Shown here: one piece after another, positions 22,676-34,010 of the stretch
Numbering within the stretch: position 1 is the first letter of the stretch
How the letters are laid out: every line of letters begins with the position of its first letter
NCBI RefSeq assembly: GCF_036884655.1
Contig: NC_088355.1
Location: forward strand, 18,790,501 to 18,854,500
Direction of reading: 5' to 3'
Origin: Musa acuminata AAA Group
Lineage: Eukaryota; Streptophyta; Magnoliopsida; Zingiberales; Musaceae
DNA length: 64,000 nt
Translations under genes and position numbers: made by a program
The notes under the pieces: generated by a model
What the model was told of the DNA's origin: nothing
The model's input: the letters and a program-made list of their open reading frames with translations, nothing else
Databases searched by the model: none

Positions 22676-23212
22676 GCGGTGCCATCGCTAGACCCTTCGG
22701 TTCACTTGTTGGGCTTCAAATTTAGTCCAAACCAAGTCTAATTTTGGGCCCAGTTGGCCCCTAACTAGGATATATGATTATCTCTTAATCCAAATCCTAA
22801 TTACAAGTGAACTACATAACAAAACACATCCTAAGCAAGTTTTCAACCGCGAACGTCAAGTCTTGTTCCGGCGAGCTTTCCGACGAACTTCTTCCGACGG
22901 ACTCCCAACAAGCTCCTGAACTTGTGATGACTTTACCGAGTAGCCGAGCCTTCTCGGTGATCTCCGTGAACCTCCGACGATCTCTTCGGCGAACTTCTGA
23001 AAATTTCGACAGGTTTCCGATTTCTTCTCGATTGGTTCCGGCAGCATCTCCGACGATTCTTCGGACTCTTAAACGTCCATCAAACTTGACTCCGGTATTC
23101 TTGCTTTGTGTTTTTGGTTATCGTAGTTACTCCTGCACACTTAACTCAATAATATGGATTAGATCAATTAACCCATCAATTGATTTTATCATCAAAATTT
23201 GAGATTCAACAA

Positions 23213-23225
23213 TCTACCCCTTTTT
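23213..23225 (-). other. B polypurine tract
   Basis: TCTACCCCTTTTT on the plus strand, which is AAAAAGGGGTAGA in the element's sense, directly before its 3' LTR. It carries one interruption (GTAGA for GGAGA) relative to the tracts of A, I and K. Confidence 0.85.
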
Positions 23226-24168
23226 GATGATGACAATCAATTGATGACGGAGTTAAACATAACTCCCCCTATCTATATGCCATATTATGAGAAGATGAAA
23301 ACACTTGAATTTCATCCATTGAATTCAAGCATAAACCGATAAGTTCTAACCGTAGAACTTATCGTTATTCTCATGAAGCAATAGTAAATACAAAACTTCG
23401 ATGAAAATCATTTTCAAGTCGAATGATAAGAGACAATTTTTACTACGGCAGGAATTAAAGATTTTCAACATGAATTTCATGATATAAATGTAAGGCATGC
23501 TTTCAATATGTTCAATCGATCTTGCGATATTCTCAAAGATTTTGCAAGGCATATAAGACATTCATATCATATAAGCTTTTGCAATTCATATAAGTCATGC
23601 TATTAAAATGATACAAGTCATCACTTTTCTCCCCCTTTGTCATCAACAAAAAGGGAATGAGAGTTGAAGCACATAATTTGTCATACAAAGATTTTATCAT
23701 TGATCATACATCATTCATCTATATTATCATTGATCATACAAAGATTTTATCATTCAAAATTAAGTATGCTAAAATATTTATGCAGAGTTCATCTTAAAGG
23801 AAAATTCAGCATTCAATGAAATCTCTTCTTTCTATAAATAAGAAAAATTGTAGATGTACAAAGAAGAGATTGGGATAAGAAAAAAGTTTCAAGTAGTAAC
23901 TCCAATAAGTCAAGATCATAATTCGAATACAAATCCATTCAAATTCAATTCGTCAACTCGAAACTCATAATCAAGCCATCAAAATCAATTTTGAGATTCA
24001 AAATATCATAAAATCATTAATCTTGATCGGATAGGAGTGGTGTTTGACTCAAGATAGGATAAGATAATTTAACAAGTCATTTAGAATCGAAAGAGAAGGA
24101 TCAAATTCACTGAGGAACGGAGAGAGAATGAAAAACTTTACAGAAAATCCATTCAAATAAGTTTATTC
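23226..24168 (-). other. B 3' spacer between RNase H and the polypurine tract
   Basis: AT-rich, non-coding. It includes a second polypurine-like word, TTCTCCCCCTTTGTCATCAACAAAA, at 23627-23650, the same motif found in the spacers of A, I and K. Confidence 0.75.
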
Positions 24169-25177
24169 TTAGGGACAATTTAACATACCTAATTCCCTTC
24201 TAATGAATTCAAATTGGTCTTTATTCAAAGTTTTTGTAAATATATCTGCTAATTGATGCTTTGTGTCAATGAATTCTAGAACAACATCATTGTTATGGAC
24301 ATGATCGCGTATGAAATGATGCCTAACGTCGATGTGCTTAGTTCTAGAGTACTGAATTGGATTTTTAGTAAGACATATGGCACTAGTATTATCACATTTT
24401 ATGGGAATGTTTTTAAAGTGAATTCCATAGTCTTCTAATATATTTTTCATCCAAACAACTTGTGCACAGCATGCACTTGCAGCAATGTATTCGGCTTCCG
24501 CCGTAGATAGTGCAACTGAATTTTGTTTCTTGGAAGTCCAAGAAACAAGTGCATGTCCTAAAAATTGGCATGTTCCAGATGTACTTTTTCTATCTATCCT
24601 GCATCTGCCAAAATCAGCATCTGCATAAGCTATTAAATCAAAATTTTCAGATTTTGGATACCACAAATTGGCATGTTCCTAGATTTGGAGTTCCTTTAAG
24701 GTACCTAAATATTCTTTTAACACTTTTAAGATGAGATAATTTAGGATTTGATTGAAAACTAGCGCAAAGTCCTACACTAAACATAATATCCGGTCTAGTC
24801 GCGATGAGGTAGAGTAGACTACCTATCATTCCCCCATATGTTTTTTGATCAAAATTTTCACTATTTTCATCCATATCTAACTTAATCGCAGTATTCATAG
24901 GGGTGTTTATTGCTTTTGAATTATCCATGTTAAATCGTTTTAACAATTCTAGTGTATATTTAGATTGGTTAAGAAATATACCATCACTAAGTTGTTTGAT
25001 TTGTAATCCCAAAAAGAAAGTTAATTCACCCATTAAACTCATTTCAAATTCATGACTCATACATTTGGCAAATGATTCACATAGTGATTCATCCGAAGAG
25101 CCAAAAATAATATCGTCAACATAAATTTGCTCAATAAGAAAATTATTTTCAAAATATTTAATGAACAATGTAGTATC
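24169..25177 (-). pseudogene. pol: B pol, C-terminal part (end of RT and RNase H)
   Basis: On the minus strand this gives DTTLFIKYFENN, the catalytic box '[10 protein letters not shown]', '[14 protein letters not shown]' and 'GGMIGSLLYL' up to 'LGTCQF', where a frame change occurs near 24650-24665. It then gives '[20 protein letters not shown]', 'RKSTSGTCQFLGHALVSW', 'ALSTAEAEYIAASACC' and 'RHHFIRDHVHNNDV' to the stop at 24169. A small direct repeat (the 'ccacaaattggcatgttcc' stretch at 24661) sits at the frame break. The piece joins 29744-30220 in frame when C is removed. Confidence 0.93.
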
Positions 25178-25539
25178 TGTAATATCCCTCACTTTTGAAA
25201 ATTATTAATAAGGATTTATATATAAATTGGAGGACCTATATGTAAATATAGAAATTTCAAGGACTAAACTGTTAAGTTACAAAAAGAAAAAAAAATAAAG
25301 AAAACCGAAAATTTCGGTTTTATCCCACCGCCTCCCACGCTTGAGAAACAGAGAGAGGAGCAATGGGGCGTGGGGAGAAGAAGAAAAGAAGTTGAGGGAG
25401 AAGAGAAGAAAAGAAGAAGAAGAGGGAAAAGAAGAGAGGAGGAAGAAGAGGGAGAAGAGAAGAAAAGAAGAAGAAGAAGAAGAGAGGGAAGATGGAGAGG
25501 AGAGAGAGAGAGGCAGTAGCTGCAGCTAGGGCTGCAGCA

Positions 25540-25568
25540 CCTCTGTTTCCCGCAGGTGGAAACAGAGG
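25540..25568 (+). repeat. Hairpin module 1 in C
   Basis: A perfect 11-bp inverted repeat, CCTCTGTTTCC and GGAAACAGAGG, around a 7-base loop CGCAGGT. Confidence 0.9.
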
Positions 25569-25763
25569 AGAGGATTTGTGGGGCGTTGGGGAGGAGAAGG
25601 GAAGAAGAAGAAGAAGAAGAAGAAGAAGAGAGGAGGATAGCTGTGGCAAGGCTGTAGCGAGGAGGTGTGTGGCCTTGGGGAGGAAAAGGGAATAGGAGAA
25701 GAAGAGGGAAAAGAGAGGGAAGAGGGAGAGGAGCAAGAGGTGGCAGCAGCTAGGGCTGCAGCA

Positions 25764-25792
25764 CCTCTGTTTCCTGCAGTTGGAAACAGAGG
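25764..25792 (+). repeat. Hairpin module 2 in C
   Basis: The same 11-bp arms as module 1, with loop TGCAGTT; preceded by the same 'gctagggctgcagca' lead-in. Confidence 0.9.
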
Positions 25793-25873
25793 AGAGGTGT
25801 GGGGCGTTCGAAGAGGAGAAGAAGAAGAAGAGGAGGAGAAGAGGAAGAGGAAGCAGGAGAAGAGGTTGTGATA

Positions 25874-25901
25874 CCTCTGTTTCCTGCAGAGGAAACAGAG
25901 G
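25874..25901 (+). repeat. Hairpin module 3 in C
   Basis: The same 11-bp arms, 6-base loop TGCAGA; the lead-in is reduced. Confidence 0.9.
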
Positions 25902-26070
25902 AGAGGGTATGTGTGACGCCGGGGAGGAGGAGGGAAGAAGAAGAGGAGAAGAAGAAGAGAAGGGAAAGGAGGAGTTGCGGCTGCGGTAGTGGAAGCTACA
26001 GTTGGAAGAGAAGGAGAGGAAGAGATGGTGAGGAAGAAGAGAAGAAGTAGAAGCTGGTGAAAAGGCGGCA

Positions 26071-26099
26071 CCTCTGTTTCCTGCAGGAGGAAATAGAGG
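26071..26099 (+). repeat. Hairpin module 4 in C
   Basis: The same arms with one change in the right arm (GGAAATAGAGG), which still pairs as G-U in RNA; loop TGCAGGA. Confidence 0.85.
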
Positions 26100-26720
26100 A
26101 AAGGATGTGCTGTTCGTCGGGGAGAAGAAGGGGAGGAAGGATAAGAAGAGAAGAAGAAGAAAGGAAGGAGAAGGAAGAGGAGAAGGGAAAGAAGTAGCTG
26201 CGACTGCGGCTGTGGCAGCTGCAGCTGTGGCAGGGAAAGAGGAAGAGAAAGGAAGAAGGGAAGGAGAGGAAGAAGAGAAGGGGAAGAATGGGCTGCGGCT
26301 GCGGCGATGGCAGCTACAGTTGGAAGAGAAGAAGGAGAGGAAGATGAGCAGGGGAGGAAGAAGAGGCTGTGGCCATGGCTGAGGTTGCGACTACAGCAGT
26401 GCAGCTGGGAAAGAAGAGAAGGAAAGGAAGAAGAAGAGAAAGGAAAAGGGAAGAAGAGAGGAAGAGGAGAAGGGGAGGCAGTTGTGGCAGTGGCAGCTGT
26501 AGCTGGAAGAGAAGGAGAGGAAATAGAGCAGGGGAGGAAGAAGAGACTACGGTTGTGGTGGCTGCGGCCATGGCTGCGACTGTGACTGCGGTAGTTGCAG
26601 CTGAGAAAGAAAGGAAAGGAAAGGGGAAAAAGGGGCTGCGGACGGGATTGTGGCCGCAGCGGCAGAGACTACGTATACATCAGGGGCAGCGGCAGCGGCG
26701 GTGGTTGTGATAGCTGCGTT

Positions 26721-28529
26721 TGAAAAAAAGAAAACGAAGGAATGAGAGTAAGAGAGAGCAGGTGACTATGCCTCTATGTTCTGCATGAGTTGCAGTTGTG
26801 GAGGAAAAGTAGAATGATTTGGGCTGACACCTTCTTTGGATCTTCGGATCAAAATATTTGAAAGGCAAGTTTCCCAATCGTTTCTCGTGTAATTATTCTA
26901 ATTTTTCTTATTGCAAGTATTATGATCTTCCTCATGCAAGTGTTCCAATCCTTCCTATTGTAAGTGTTCCGATCATACCTATTACAAGTTTCCCGATCGT
27001 TTCTCCTGTTATTGTTCTAATCTTTTCTATTGCAAGTGTCCTAATCTTTCCTTACTGTAATTTTATCTCTATATTTGCTTTGAATATGAGGAACATTGAA
27101 TTGTTCTAGCCTTGCATTTGATATATCTCATGTTTAGATGTAACGATTCGAGTCTGTGCAACTCCTGAGATTCTGACCTTTCTACCTTGTTATGGTTATA
27201 ACTTCACGTATTGACCTCTGATTTGGACAAAACTTATTTGATCAGAATATAGACTCATAAACCTTTCTTTTGATAGCTTATTTTAAGAATTCAGAGTATG
27301 TTTGTCTGCCCAAACTTATGTTTCAAATGAGCCTACAGATTATGCAAAACAGGGATCGTAATTTTTGACCTTTTGATACTGATTTGCCTATAAGTCGATG
27401 TTGGAAACTCCGATTTGTTCAAAGCTTATTTCATTGGAAACGAAACTCGTAGATCTTTTTTTGATACCTAGATTGAAAGATTTAGAGTCCAAATGCCTGC
27501 CCAGTTTTCTATTGAAACCGACCCTGTGAATTCTGTAAAATTGAGATTTGTTCTTTGATCTTGGGTTACTAAATCTATTGTAACTCTTTGTTGGAAACTT
27601 CGATTCATATGAGACTTATTCTATCTGAAAGCAAATTGAAATATCTTTTCAATGATACATTTCTGAATAAATTGGAGCACGATTGATAGTTTAAATCATT
27701 TGTTCAATGTGCCTATTGAATTCTACCAGAAATCGAGCTTTGGTCAATTTCGCATATTTTGGTTTCATTCCTTTGGAAATTGATATCCTTTAGCTTTCTT
27801 ATTCAATTGAGCTTTATATTACTGCTTTGAATTCTTGTATGCTCTTGTCCTTAAAGTTATTTGCATTCTTGAAAACTATTGTGTAACGTTTATTCTATAT
27901 CGTATTGACTCATATAGGCACATGTATATCCCATTGTTCCGCATTTTCATTCGATATGTGCCTTTTCTAGTTTCATTCCTTTGAACTTTGAATTCATCTC
28001 ACCTTCTTATTTGAATTGAGTTATATGTGATTGCTTGGAATCCTTGAATGCTCTTGCTTTCATTTCCTTTTAAATTTGAATACAATTGTGAAAGATTATT
28101 GCTTAATTCGCATTGACTCGTAAAGGCATATGTACGTTTTGTTGTTCCGCGTGTACTTCCGATATATGCTATTCATTGTTCATACTATCCTTTTGTACTC
28201 TGGTGTTTGTGGGATATTGTGAACCTTCGCAAGAAATTGTGAAGGGAGTTATGCATAGAGCCTGAGATGCTCTGCTGGCCCCTATGACTTCACTCAAACA
28301 TGGGTGGATAGAGCTCCCAGACGTGGGAGACCTCCCAGACATGAGAGACTTACGTTTGGTGGTCATTCAGAAATGGATGTACCATATTATGTTATGGTCC
28401 CACTTCACCTTCTGTATGTTTGATATGGTATCCAGACCTTTGGTTATGTGTTTCTATACGTGCTTTGGGTATGAATGATATGAATGCAACGTCAAATTCG
28501 ACGTTTGAGCTTCTATTTCGTCTTCGTCA
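26721..28529. other. AT-rich body of C without genes
   Basis: I see no coding region. Short words recur ('ttcctattgcaagtgttccgatc' around 26915-27060). A second half contains diverged repeats such as 'tttcattcctttgaa...attgagtt' at 27765-27830 and 27970-28035. Confidence 0.6.
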
Positions 28530-28735
28530 TTGATATGCTCCGAAATGGTCCATATGACAATGATATGTTTTGAAATGTCCCATTTGTTATTGATAAGCTC
28601 CGAAACATTTCATACACCTTTGATATGCTCCGAAATGTTCATTTGCTATTGTTATGCTTCGAAATGTTTCATATGTTATTGATATGCTCCGGAACATTTC
28701 ATACGCTATTGATATGCTCCAATTACTCTATGCTC
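28530..28735. repeat. Degenerate tandem repeat in C (gatatgctccgaaatg)
   Basis: About six imperfect units of 30-45 bp containing 'ttgatatgctccgaaatgtttcata', differing mainly in the last bases. Confidence 0.85.
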
Positions 28736-29115
28736 CATTTGTTATGAACCAAATATGTTATTAATGAAATGACATTTGCGATTCTGTATCTAATGAGATG
28801 ATATCCTTGAATCTCTTGGATTCTGTCTTGCATTGTGATATCTTGTTTGTTTGAAACTGTCCCTTCTCATGCTATATATGCTTTGTTACTTGCTGAGTTG
28901 TTTTTAGCTCACTCCGTTGTTATATAAATCTTTCAGGTCAGCTTGTCACTCTTTTAGATGTTTGAATTGGGCTAAGGCAGTGGAGAGCTATTCTGAATTA
29001 TGAGCACGTCTTGTCGGTTATTATGTTATTGTTGTATAAGCATATTTTGTATGAAATGAAATGTTGTCGATGAATCGAAATGGATATACTATGTAAAAGT
29101 ATTAGAAGATCTCTC

Positions 29116-29738
29116 TTATTTGGAATTTCAGAATGTTAAGTCTAATTTATGATGATATGAACTTGTGGTGAATAGTTGGAGTTCTGATTGTATAATTTAT
29201 TTAGCTTGTGGATTTATAAATATTGTTCATGTTTGTCAAGTTGGCTTGGGTTGCCATAAATGTGAATTATCGAGTGATGTGATATATGATTAAAAATTGC
29301 ACAGGTTTTATAGATGTGAATTTGATAGAATGTTTTTCAGTATCCTCAAATGTGTGTTTGGATCCTGGATTGGTTTGTGTTGAAAATTTTAATATCATGG
29401 ATATTTTTGAGGGGCGTGACAGAGGTGGCTATTATTTGGAATTTCGGAATGTTAAGTCTAGTGTATGATGACATGAACTTGTGGTGAATAGTTGGAGTTC
29501 TGATTATATAATTTATTTAGCTTATGGATTTATAAATGTTGTTCATGTTCGTCAAGTTAACTTGGGTTGCCATAAATGTGAATTATCGAGTGATGTGATA
29601 TATGATTATAAACTGCACAGGTTTTATAGATGTGAATTTGATAAAATATTTTTCAGTGTCCTCAAATGTTAGTTTGGATCTTGGATTGATTTGTGTTGAA
29701 AAATTTTTAATATCATGGATATTTGAGGGGGCGTGACA
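29116..29738. repeat. Tandem duplication of the last ~306 bp of C
   Basis: 29116-29421 and 29432-29738 are near-identical copies, each starting TTATTTGGAATTTC and ending GGCGTGACA, separated by GAGGTGGCTA. Each copy therefore carries the terminal GGGCGTGACA. Confidence 0.93.
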
Positions 29739-29743
29739 GTATC

Positions 29744-31973
29744 AACCTTGCCTTTAGTAAAATTATTTAAAATAAGAAAGGAACTAAGCCTTTCATACCA
29801 AGCTCTAGGAGCTTATTTCAAGCCATAGAGGGCCATAGTCAATTTGAATACATGGTTAGGAAGAAGAGAATTTTCAAATCCGGGAGGTTGTTCGACATAT
29901 ACTTCTTCGGAAATAAAACCATTCAAGAAAGCACTTTTGACATCCATTTGAAATAGTTTAAAATTATTACTACTAGCATAGGCAAGGAGCATCCTTATGG
30001 CTTCTAATCGAGCCACGGGAGCGAAGGTTTCTTCGTAATCGATACCTTCTTCTTGGTTGAAACCTTTGGCCACTAATCTAGCCTTGTTTCTAACCACGAT
30101 ACCATTTTCGCCTTGCTTGTTTCTAAAGACCCATTTAGTACCAATGACTAAATGGTCACTAGGTCTAGGAAGAAGCTTCCATACCTTATTCCTCTCAAAT
30201 TGATTCAATTCCTCTTGCATTGCAATAATCGAAAAATCATCTTTTATGGCCTCGTCAATGCATTTAGGTTCGATTTGAGAAAGGAAGGCGGCGTTAGCAC
30301 AAAAATTCTTGAAAGAGGAACGAGTTTGAACCCCTTTTGATGTATCTCCTATAATTAGCTCCTTTGGATGAGCATCTATATACTTTCATTCCTTGGGTAA
30401 GGAAATTTTGGAAGAAGGTGCATCCAAGTTGCTATTTTGAGGAGGGGGTTCATTTAAATTCAAATTTTCAAAACCAAGATCATCATCAAAATCATTTTTC
30501 TTTAAATTAGAAATTTCATTAAAAACTACATGAATAGACTCTTCTATTACTAACGTTCTTTTGTTAAAAACCCGAAAAGCCTTAGAAACGGAAGAGTAAC
30601 CGAAAGATGCCTTCATCGGATTTAGCATCAAATTTTCCTAAGGCATCCCTTTCATTCAAAATAAAGCATTTACAACCGAAAACTTTAAAATAGGAAATAT
30701 TTGGATTTTTTTTATTCCATAATTCATAGGGAGTTTTTGATAAGGATAGTCTTATTAGGACTCTATTCATGATGTAGCAAGTCGTATTTATGGCTTCGGC
30801 ACAAAAATACTTAGGTAAACTATGTTCATTTAACATAGTTTTTGCCATTTCTTGTAGGTTTCTATTTTTTCTTTCAACTACTCCATTTTGTTGGGGATTC
30901 CTCGGAGTGGAGAAGTTGTGATTCTATCCATTAACCTCACAAAAATTTTGAAAGTCACGGTTTTGAAATTCGCCACCATGATCACTCTGAATTGATGAAA
31001 TCATGAAACCTTTTTCGTTTTGAGTGAGTTTACAAAATTTAGAGAACACTTCAAGCAATCACTTTTGTGAGCTAAGAAATAGGTCCAAGTGTATCTAGTA
31101 TAGTCATCTACAATTACAAATGCATATTTGCTTCCCGCTAGACTTGTCGTGTCAATTGGTCTAAATAAATCCAAATGAATCAATTGTAATGGTCTAGTGG
31201 TGCTAATTTGAGTTTTTGGTTTGAAACTAGTTTTTATTTGTTTACCTAGTTGACATGCATCGCATACTTTGTCCTTGTAAACTTTATATTTGGAATTCCT
31301 GGCACTAAATCTTTAGATGAGATCTTAGATATTAGTTTCATGCTTGCATGGCCTAGTCTCCTATGCCAAAGCCAAGCATCATCATTTAAAGCGGAGAAGC
31401 ACATTTCATTACTTAGTTCATCAAGGTTGATGGTGTAGACATTATTTTGTTTTAATACAATCATAGTTATGTTATAGTTTGGTTTTTCAATAATACACAC
31501 ATTTGATTCAAATCTAACGATATAACCTTTATCGCATAATTGACTAACACTGAAGAGATTATGTTTCAATCCATCAACTAGTAAGACATAATCAATAGAA
31601 AAATTTAATTTGTTACCTATGGTTCCCTTGCCAATGATTTTGCCTTGGTTGTTGTCTCCGAAGGTGACGTACCCTTCTTCTTTGCTAGTGAGCATAGAGA
31701 AATGAGATGGATCTCCAGTCATATGTCTTGAGCATCCACTATCTAGATAACATCTCTTGCTCCTAGCTTGTGATGGTGTATGTTTCTCATCTCCGATGGC
31801 CATTAGGGCGTAATGAGCAACTTGCTCGGTGTTGCACTCCTCTTCTTCGGACGCGCTTGAATCATCCCATGTTGCCTTAAGCGCCTTCTTCTTTGATGTT
31901 CTCTTTTTGGCTTGAGGACAATCGTTCTTGTAGTGTCCCGGTTTTTTGCATTCTAGCAAATCACTTGGTCCTT
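29744..31973 (-). pseudogene. pol: B pol, N-terminal part (knuckle, protease, integrase, start of RT)
   Basis: From right to left the frames give the zinc knuckle 'ECKKPGHYKNDCPQ', 'ALMAIGDE' fused directly to 'KHTPSQARSKRCYLDSGCSR' (protease), the integrase HHCC finger 'LWHRRLGHASMKL', a catalytic Asp in 'MIHLDLFRPI', 'KYAFVIVDDYTRYTW', the third catalytic region near 30870-30900, then '[20 protein letters not shown]' of RT, ending TMALYGLK before C. Frame breaks lie near 31940, 31250, 31000 and 30590. The point of interest is the GDE-KHTPS junction at about 31781-31789, where the Gag tail module present in A and I is absent. Confidence 0.92.
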
Positions 31974-32786
31974 CTATTGTTCAAATTTATTTTTTATATT
32001 ATTTTTAAATTTGTTCTTTCTTAAATATTTTTTAAATTTTTGAGTCAAAAGTGCAATGTCATTGTCACTGTCCTCATCACTCGATGTTCCTTTCAAATGG
32101 TCTTCTTGTGATTTGAGTGCCATATCCTTCCTGTTCTTTGGAAGGGGGTTCTCGAGCTCGTCATGAGCTTGACATGTCATTTCGTAGGTCATTAGAGACC
32201 CAATGAGTTCTTTAAGAGAGAATGTTTTAAGGTCTTTGGCCTCTTGAATGGCCATAACTTTTGGATCCCAACTTTTAGGGAGGGATCTTAAGATTTTAAT
32301 TACTAGTTCAAAGTTAGTAAAATATTTACTAAGAGCTTTGAGTCCATTGATGACATCCGTAAACCGGGTGTACATGTCTCCGATGGACTCACTTGGGTTC
32401 ATTCGGAAAAGTTCGTAAGAGTGCACAAGGATGTTGATTTTGGACTCTTTCACTCGGCTAGTGCCTTCATGAGTGACCTCAAGAGTTCTCCAAATATCAA
32501 AAGCCGAATCACAAATTGAAACACGATTAAATTCATTTTTGTCTAGTGCACAAAACAAGGCATTCATAGCCTTTGCATTTAAAGCAAAAACCTTCTTCTC
32601 TGATTCATTCCATTCGCTCATCGGAAGAGAAGATTTTTGAAATTCGTTTTCAACAATAGTCCAAAGCTCAAAATCCATAGAAATGAGGAAGATCCTCATC
32701 CGAGTCTTCCAATAAGTATAATCCGACCCATTAAACACGGGTGGACGTGTGATAGAATGACCCTCATGCACGCTGGAGTAAGCCAT
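31974..32786 (-). pseudogene. gag: B gag, N-terminal 270 codons (one stop before the knuckle)
   Basis: The ATG at 32786 opens MAYSSVHEGHSITRPPVFNG, with the copia Gag core 'DYTYWKTRMRIFLISMDFEL' and 'NALFCALDKNEFNRVSICDS'. It runs open for 270 codons and stops at TAG (31974-31976) in NKFEQ-stop-KDQVIC, just upstream of the zinc knuckle, where a one-base loss also shifts the frame. Apart from these two lesions the frame would continue into protease. Confidence 0.92.
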
Positions 32787-32824
32787 CTCTCTTGGGTATT
32801 AAACCAAATATGAGAGTGAGCATA

Positions 32825-32836
32825 GCCCTGATACCA
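32825..32836 (-). other. B primer-binding site, one mismatch
   Basis: GCCCTGATACCA on the plus strand, against GCTCTGATACCA in I and K, placed next to the 5' LTR. Confidence 0.85.
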
Positions 32837-32838
32837 AT

Positions 32839-34005
32839 TGTTAGGATCAGAGCGGTACTAAGAGGGGGGGTGAATTAGTGCAACGGCTTAAAAGGTTGGT
32901 TTCGACAAATCTTTCGTATGATAAAAATCGGAATCGGAAGTGCTTAACTTGAAAGCGTATTCGCAAAGTTGTGCAGCAAATGTAATGAGGAAATAAAGCA
33001 AGTAAGAAGGTTTGCAGTAATGTAAATAGCAGTAGTAAAATGCAAACCAGAGATTACGCCGTTTTTAAAGTGGTTCGGTCAAGTGACCTACATCCACTTG
33101 CGAGGCCCCTCTTCGATGAGGCTCCCACCTTCCACTAGCAAATCTCTTGAAAGGGAAGGGTGAATACCCCTCTTACAACTTTATACAAGCGGTTCACTCT
33201 CTTACATATTTTCAACAAGAAAGAAGGAGTTGAACACTAGCAAATTGATAACAAGACTAGCTAAGACTTTTCTAAGGCCTTTTTCTCAAACAATTGCTGC
33301 TCAAAAAGTTGTAATCTCAGTTGAGATTTGAGGGGTATTTATAGGCCTCAAGAGGATTCAAATTTGGGCTCCAAAATTTGAATTCTCTTTGGGTTCCCGA
33401 TGCTGGTGGTGCCACCGCCTGTCACTGTCAGACATTGACAGTGCTGGGAGGTGCCACCACCCAGTCTGGCGGTGCCACCGCCAGACCCTTCGGTTCACTT
33501 GTTGGGCTTCAAATTTATCCCAAACCAAGTCTAATTTTGGGCCTAGTTGGCCCCTAACCAGGATATAGGATTATCTCTTAATCCTAATCCTAATTACAAG
33601 TGAACTACATAACAAAACACATCCTAAGCAAGTTTTCAACCACGAACGTCGAGTCTTGTTCCGGCGAGCTTTCCGATGAACTTCTTCCGACGGACTCCCA
33701 GCAAGCTCCCGAACTTGTGATGACTTTAACGAGTAGCCGAGCCTTCTCGGTGATCTCCGTGAACCTCCGACGATCTCTTCGGCGAACTTTCAGAAATTCC
33801 GACAGGTTCCCGATTTCTTCTCGGTTGGTTCCGACAGCATCTCCGACGATTCTTCGGACTCTTAAACGTCAATCGAACTTGACTCTGGTATTCTTGCTTT
33901 GTGTTTTCTGGTTATCGTAGTTACTCCTGCACACTTAACTCAATAATATGGATTAGATCAATTAACCCATAAATTGATTTTATCATCAAAATCCGAGATT
34001 CAACA
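32839..34005 (-). repeat. B 5' LTR
   Basis: 1167 bp, TGTTAGGATCAGAGCGG to CGAGATTCAACA on the plus strand, with TATTTATA at 33336-33343. It shows the undisrupted target of solo LTR D (TCTGGCGGTGCC). Confidence 0.92.
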
Positions 34006-34010
34006 ATGTT

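Larger units (their letters stand above)
19439..23211 (-). repeat. B 3' LTR, split by solo LTR D
   Basis: 19439-20103 plus 22681-23211, about 1.2 kb after removing D. The TATA box is TATTTATA (reverse of TATAAATA) at 19944-19951. Compared with the 5' LTR it has one extra 'ccgcctatcagtggtggtg'-like unit near 20025-20050. A long G-run (19466-19481) marks the inner end in reverse. Confidence 0.88.
25340..26720 (+). repeat. Purine-rich (GA) low-complexity tract with repeated hairpin modules in C
   Basis: The plus strand is almost pure A/G for long runs ('gaagaagaagag' type) broken by 'gctgcagctagggctgcagcacctctgtttcc' modules. The tract opens several artificial Glu/Lys/Arg- or Ser/Leu/Phe-rich frames on both strands. 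They have no domain and are a by-product of composition. Confidence 0.9.
25178..29738. mobile_element. Element C: 4561-bp solo LTR of an unrelated (probably Ty3/gypsy) element inside B pol
   Basis: It begins TGTAATATCCCTCA and ends GAGGGGGCGTGACA, so its ends form an imperfect inverted repeat and begin/end with TG/CA. It has a perfect target duplication GTATC (25173-25177 and 29739-29743). Removing it rejoins B's RT (GKVDT + TLFIK) in frame. There is no primer site, polypurine tract or gag/pol, so I take it to be one very long LTR, by default of Tekay/Del-like gypsy type, which is inference. Its contents are unusual: 1.3 kb of purine-rich sequence with repeated hairpins (25340-26720), AT-rich sequence, a 'gatatgctccgaaatg' repeat (28530-28735), and a duplicated end (29116-29738). 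Orientation is undetermined. Confidence 0.8.
19439..34005 (-). mobile_element. Element B: SIRE-type Ty1/copia element (minus strand), interrupted by C and D
   Basis: The termini are TGTTAGGATCAGAG at 19439 and GAGATTCAACA at 34005, with a perfect target duplication ATGTT (19434-19438 and 34006-34010). 5' LTR 32839-34005, 3' LTR 19439-23211. Without C and D the element is about 7.4 kb. The protein order on the minus strand is gag, protease, integrase, RT, RNase H. Gag lacks the 582-bp tail module of A and I, so gag runs straight into pol. It has stops and frameshifts and is inactive. Its LTRs (about 1.17-1.20 kb) are shorter than those of I and K and lack the ACGT arrays. Confidence 0.92.

Noticed and set aside
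25320..26710. Glu/Arg-rich and Ser/Leu/Phe-rich ORFs up to 181 codons in C
   Set aside because: These are composition artefacts of a purine-rich tract, open in several frames on both strands, with no domain.
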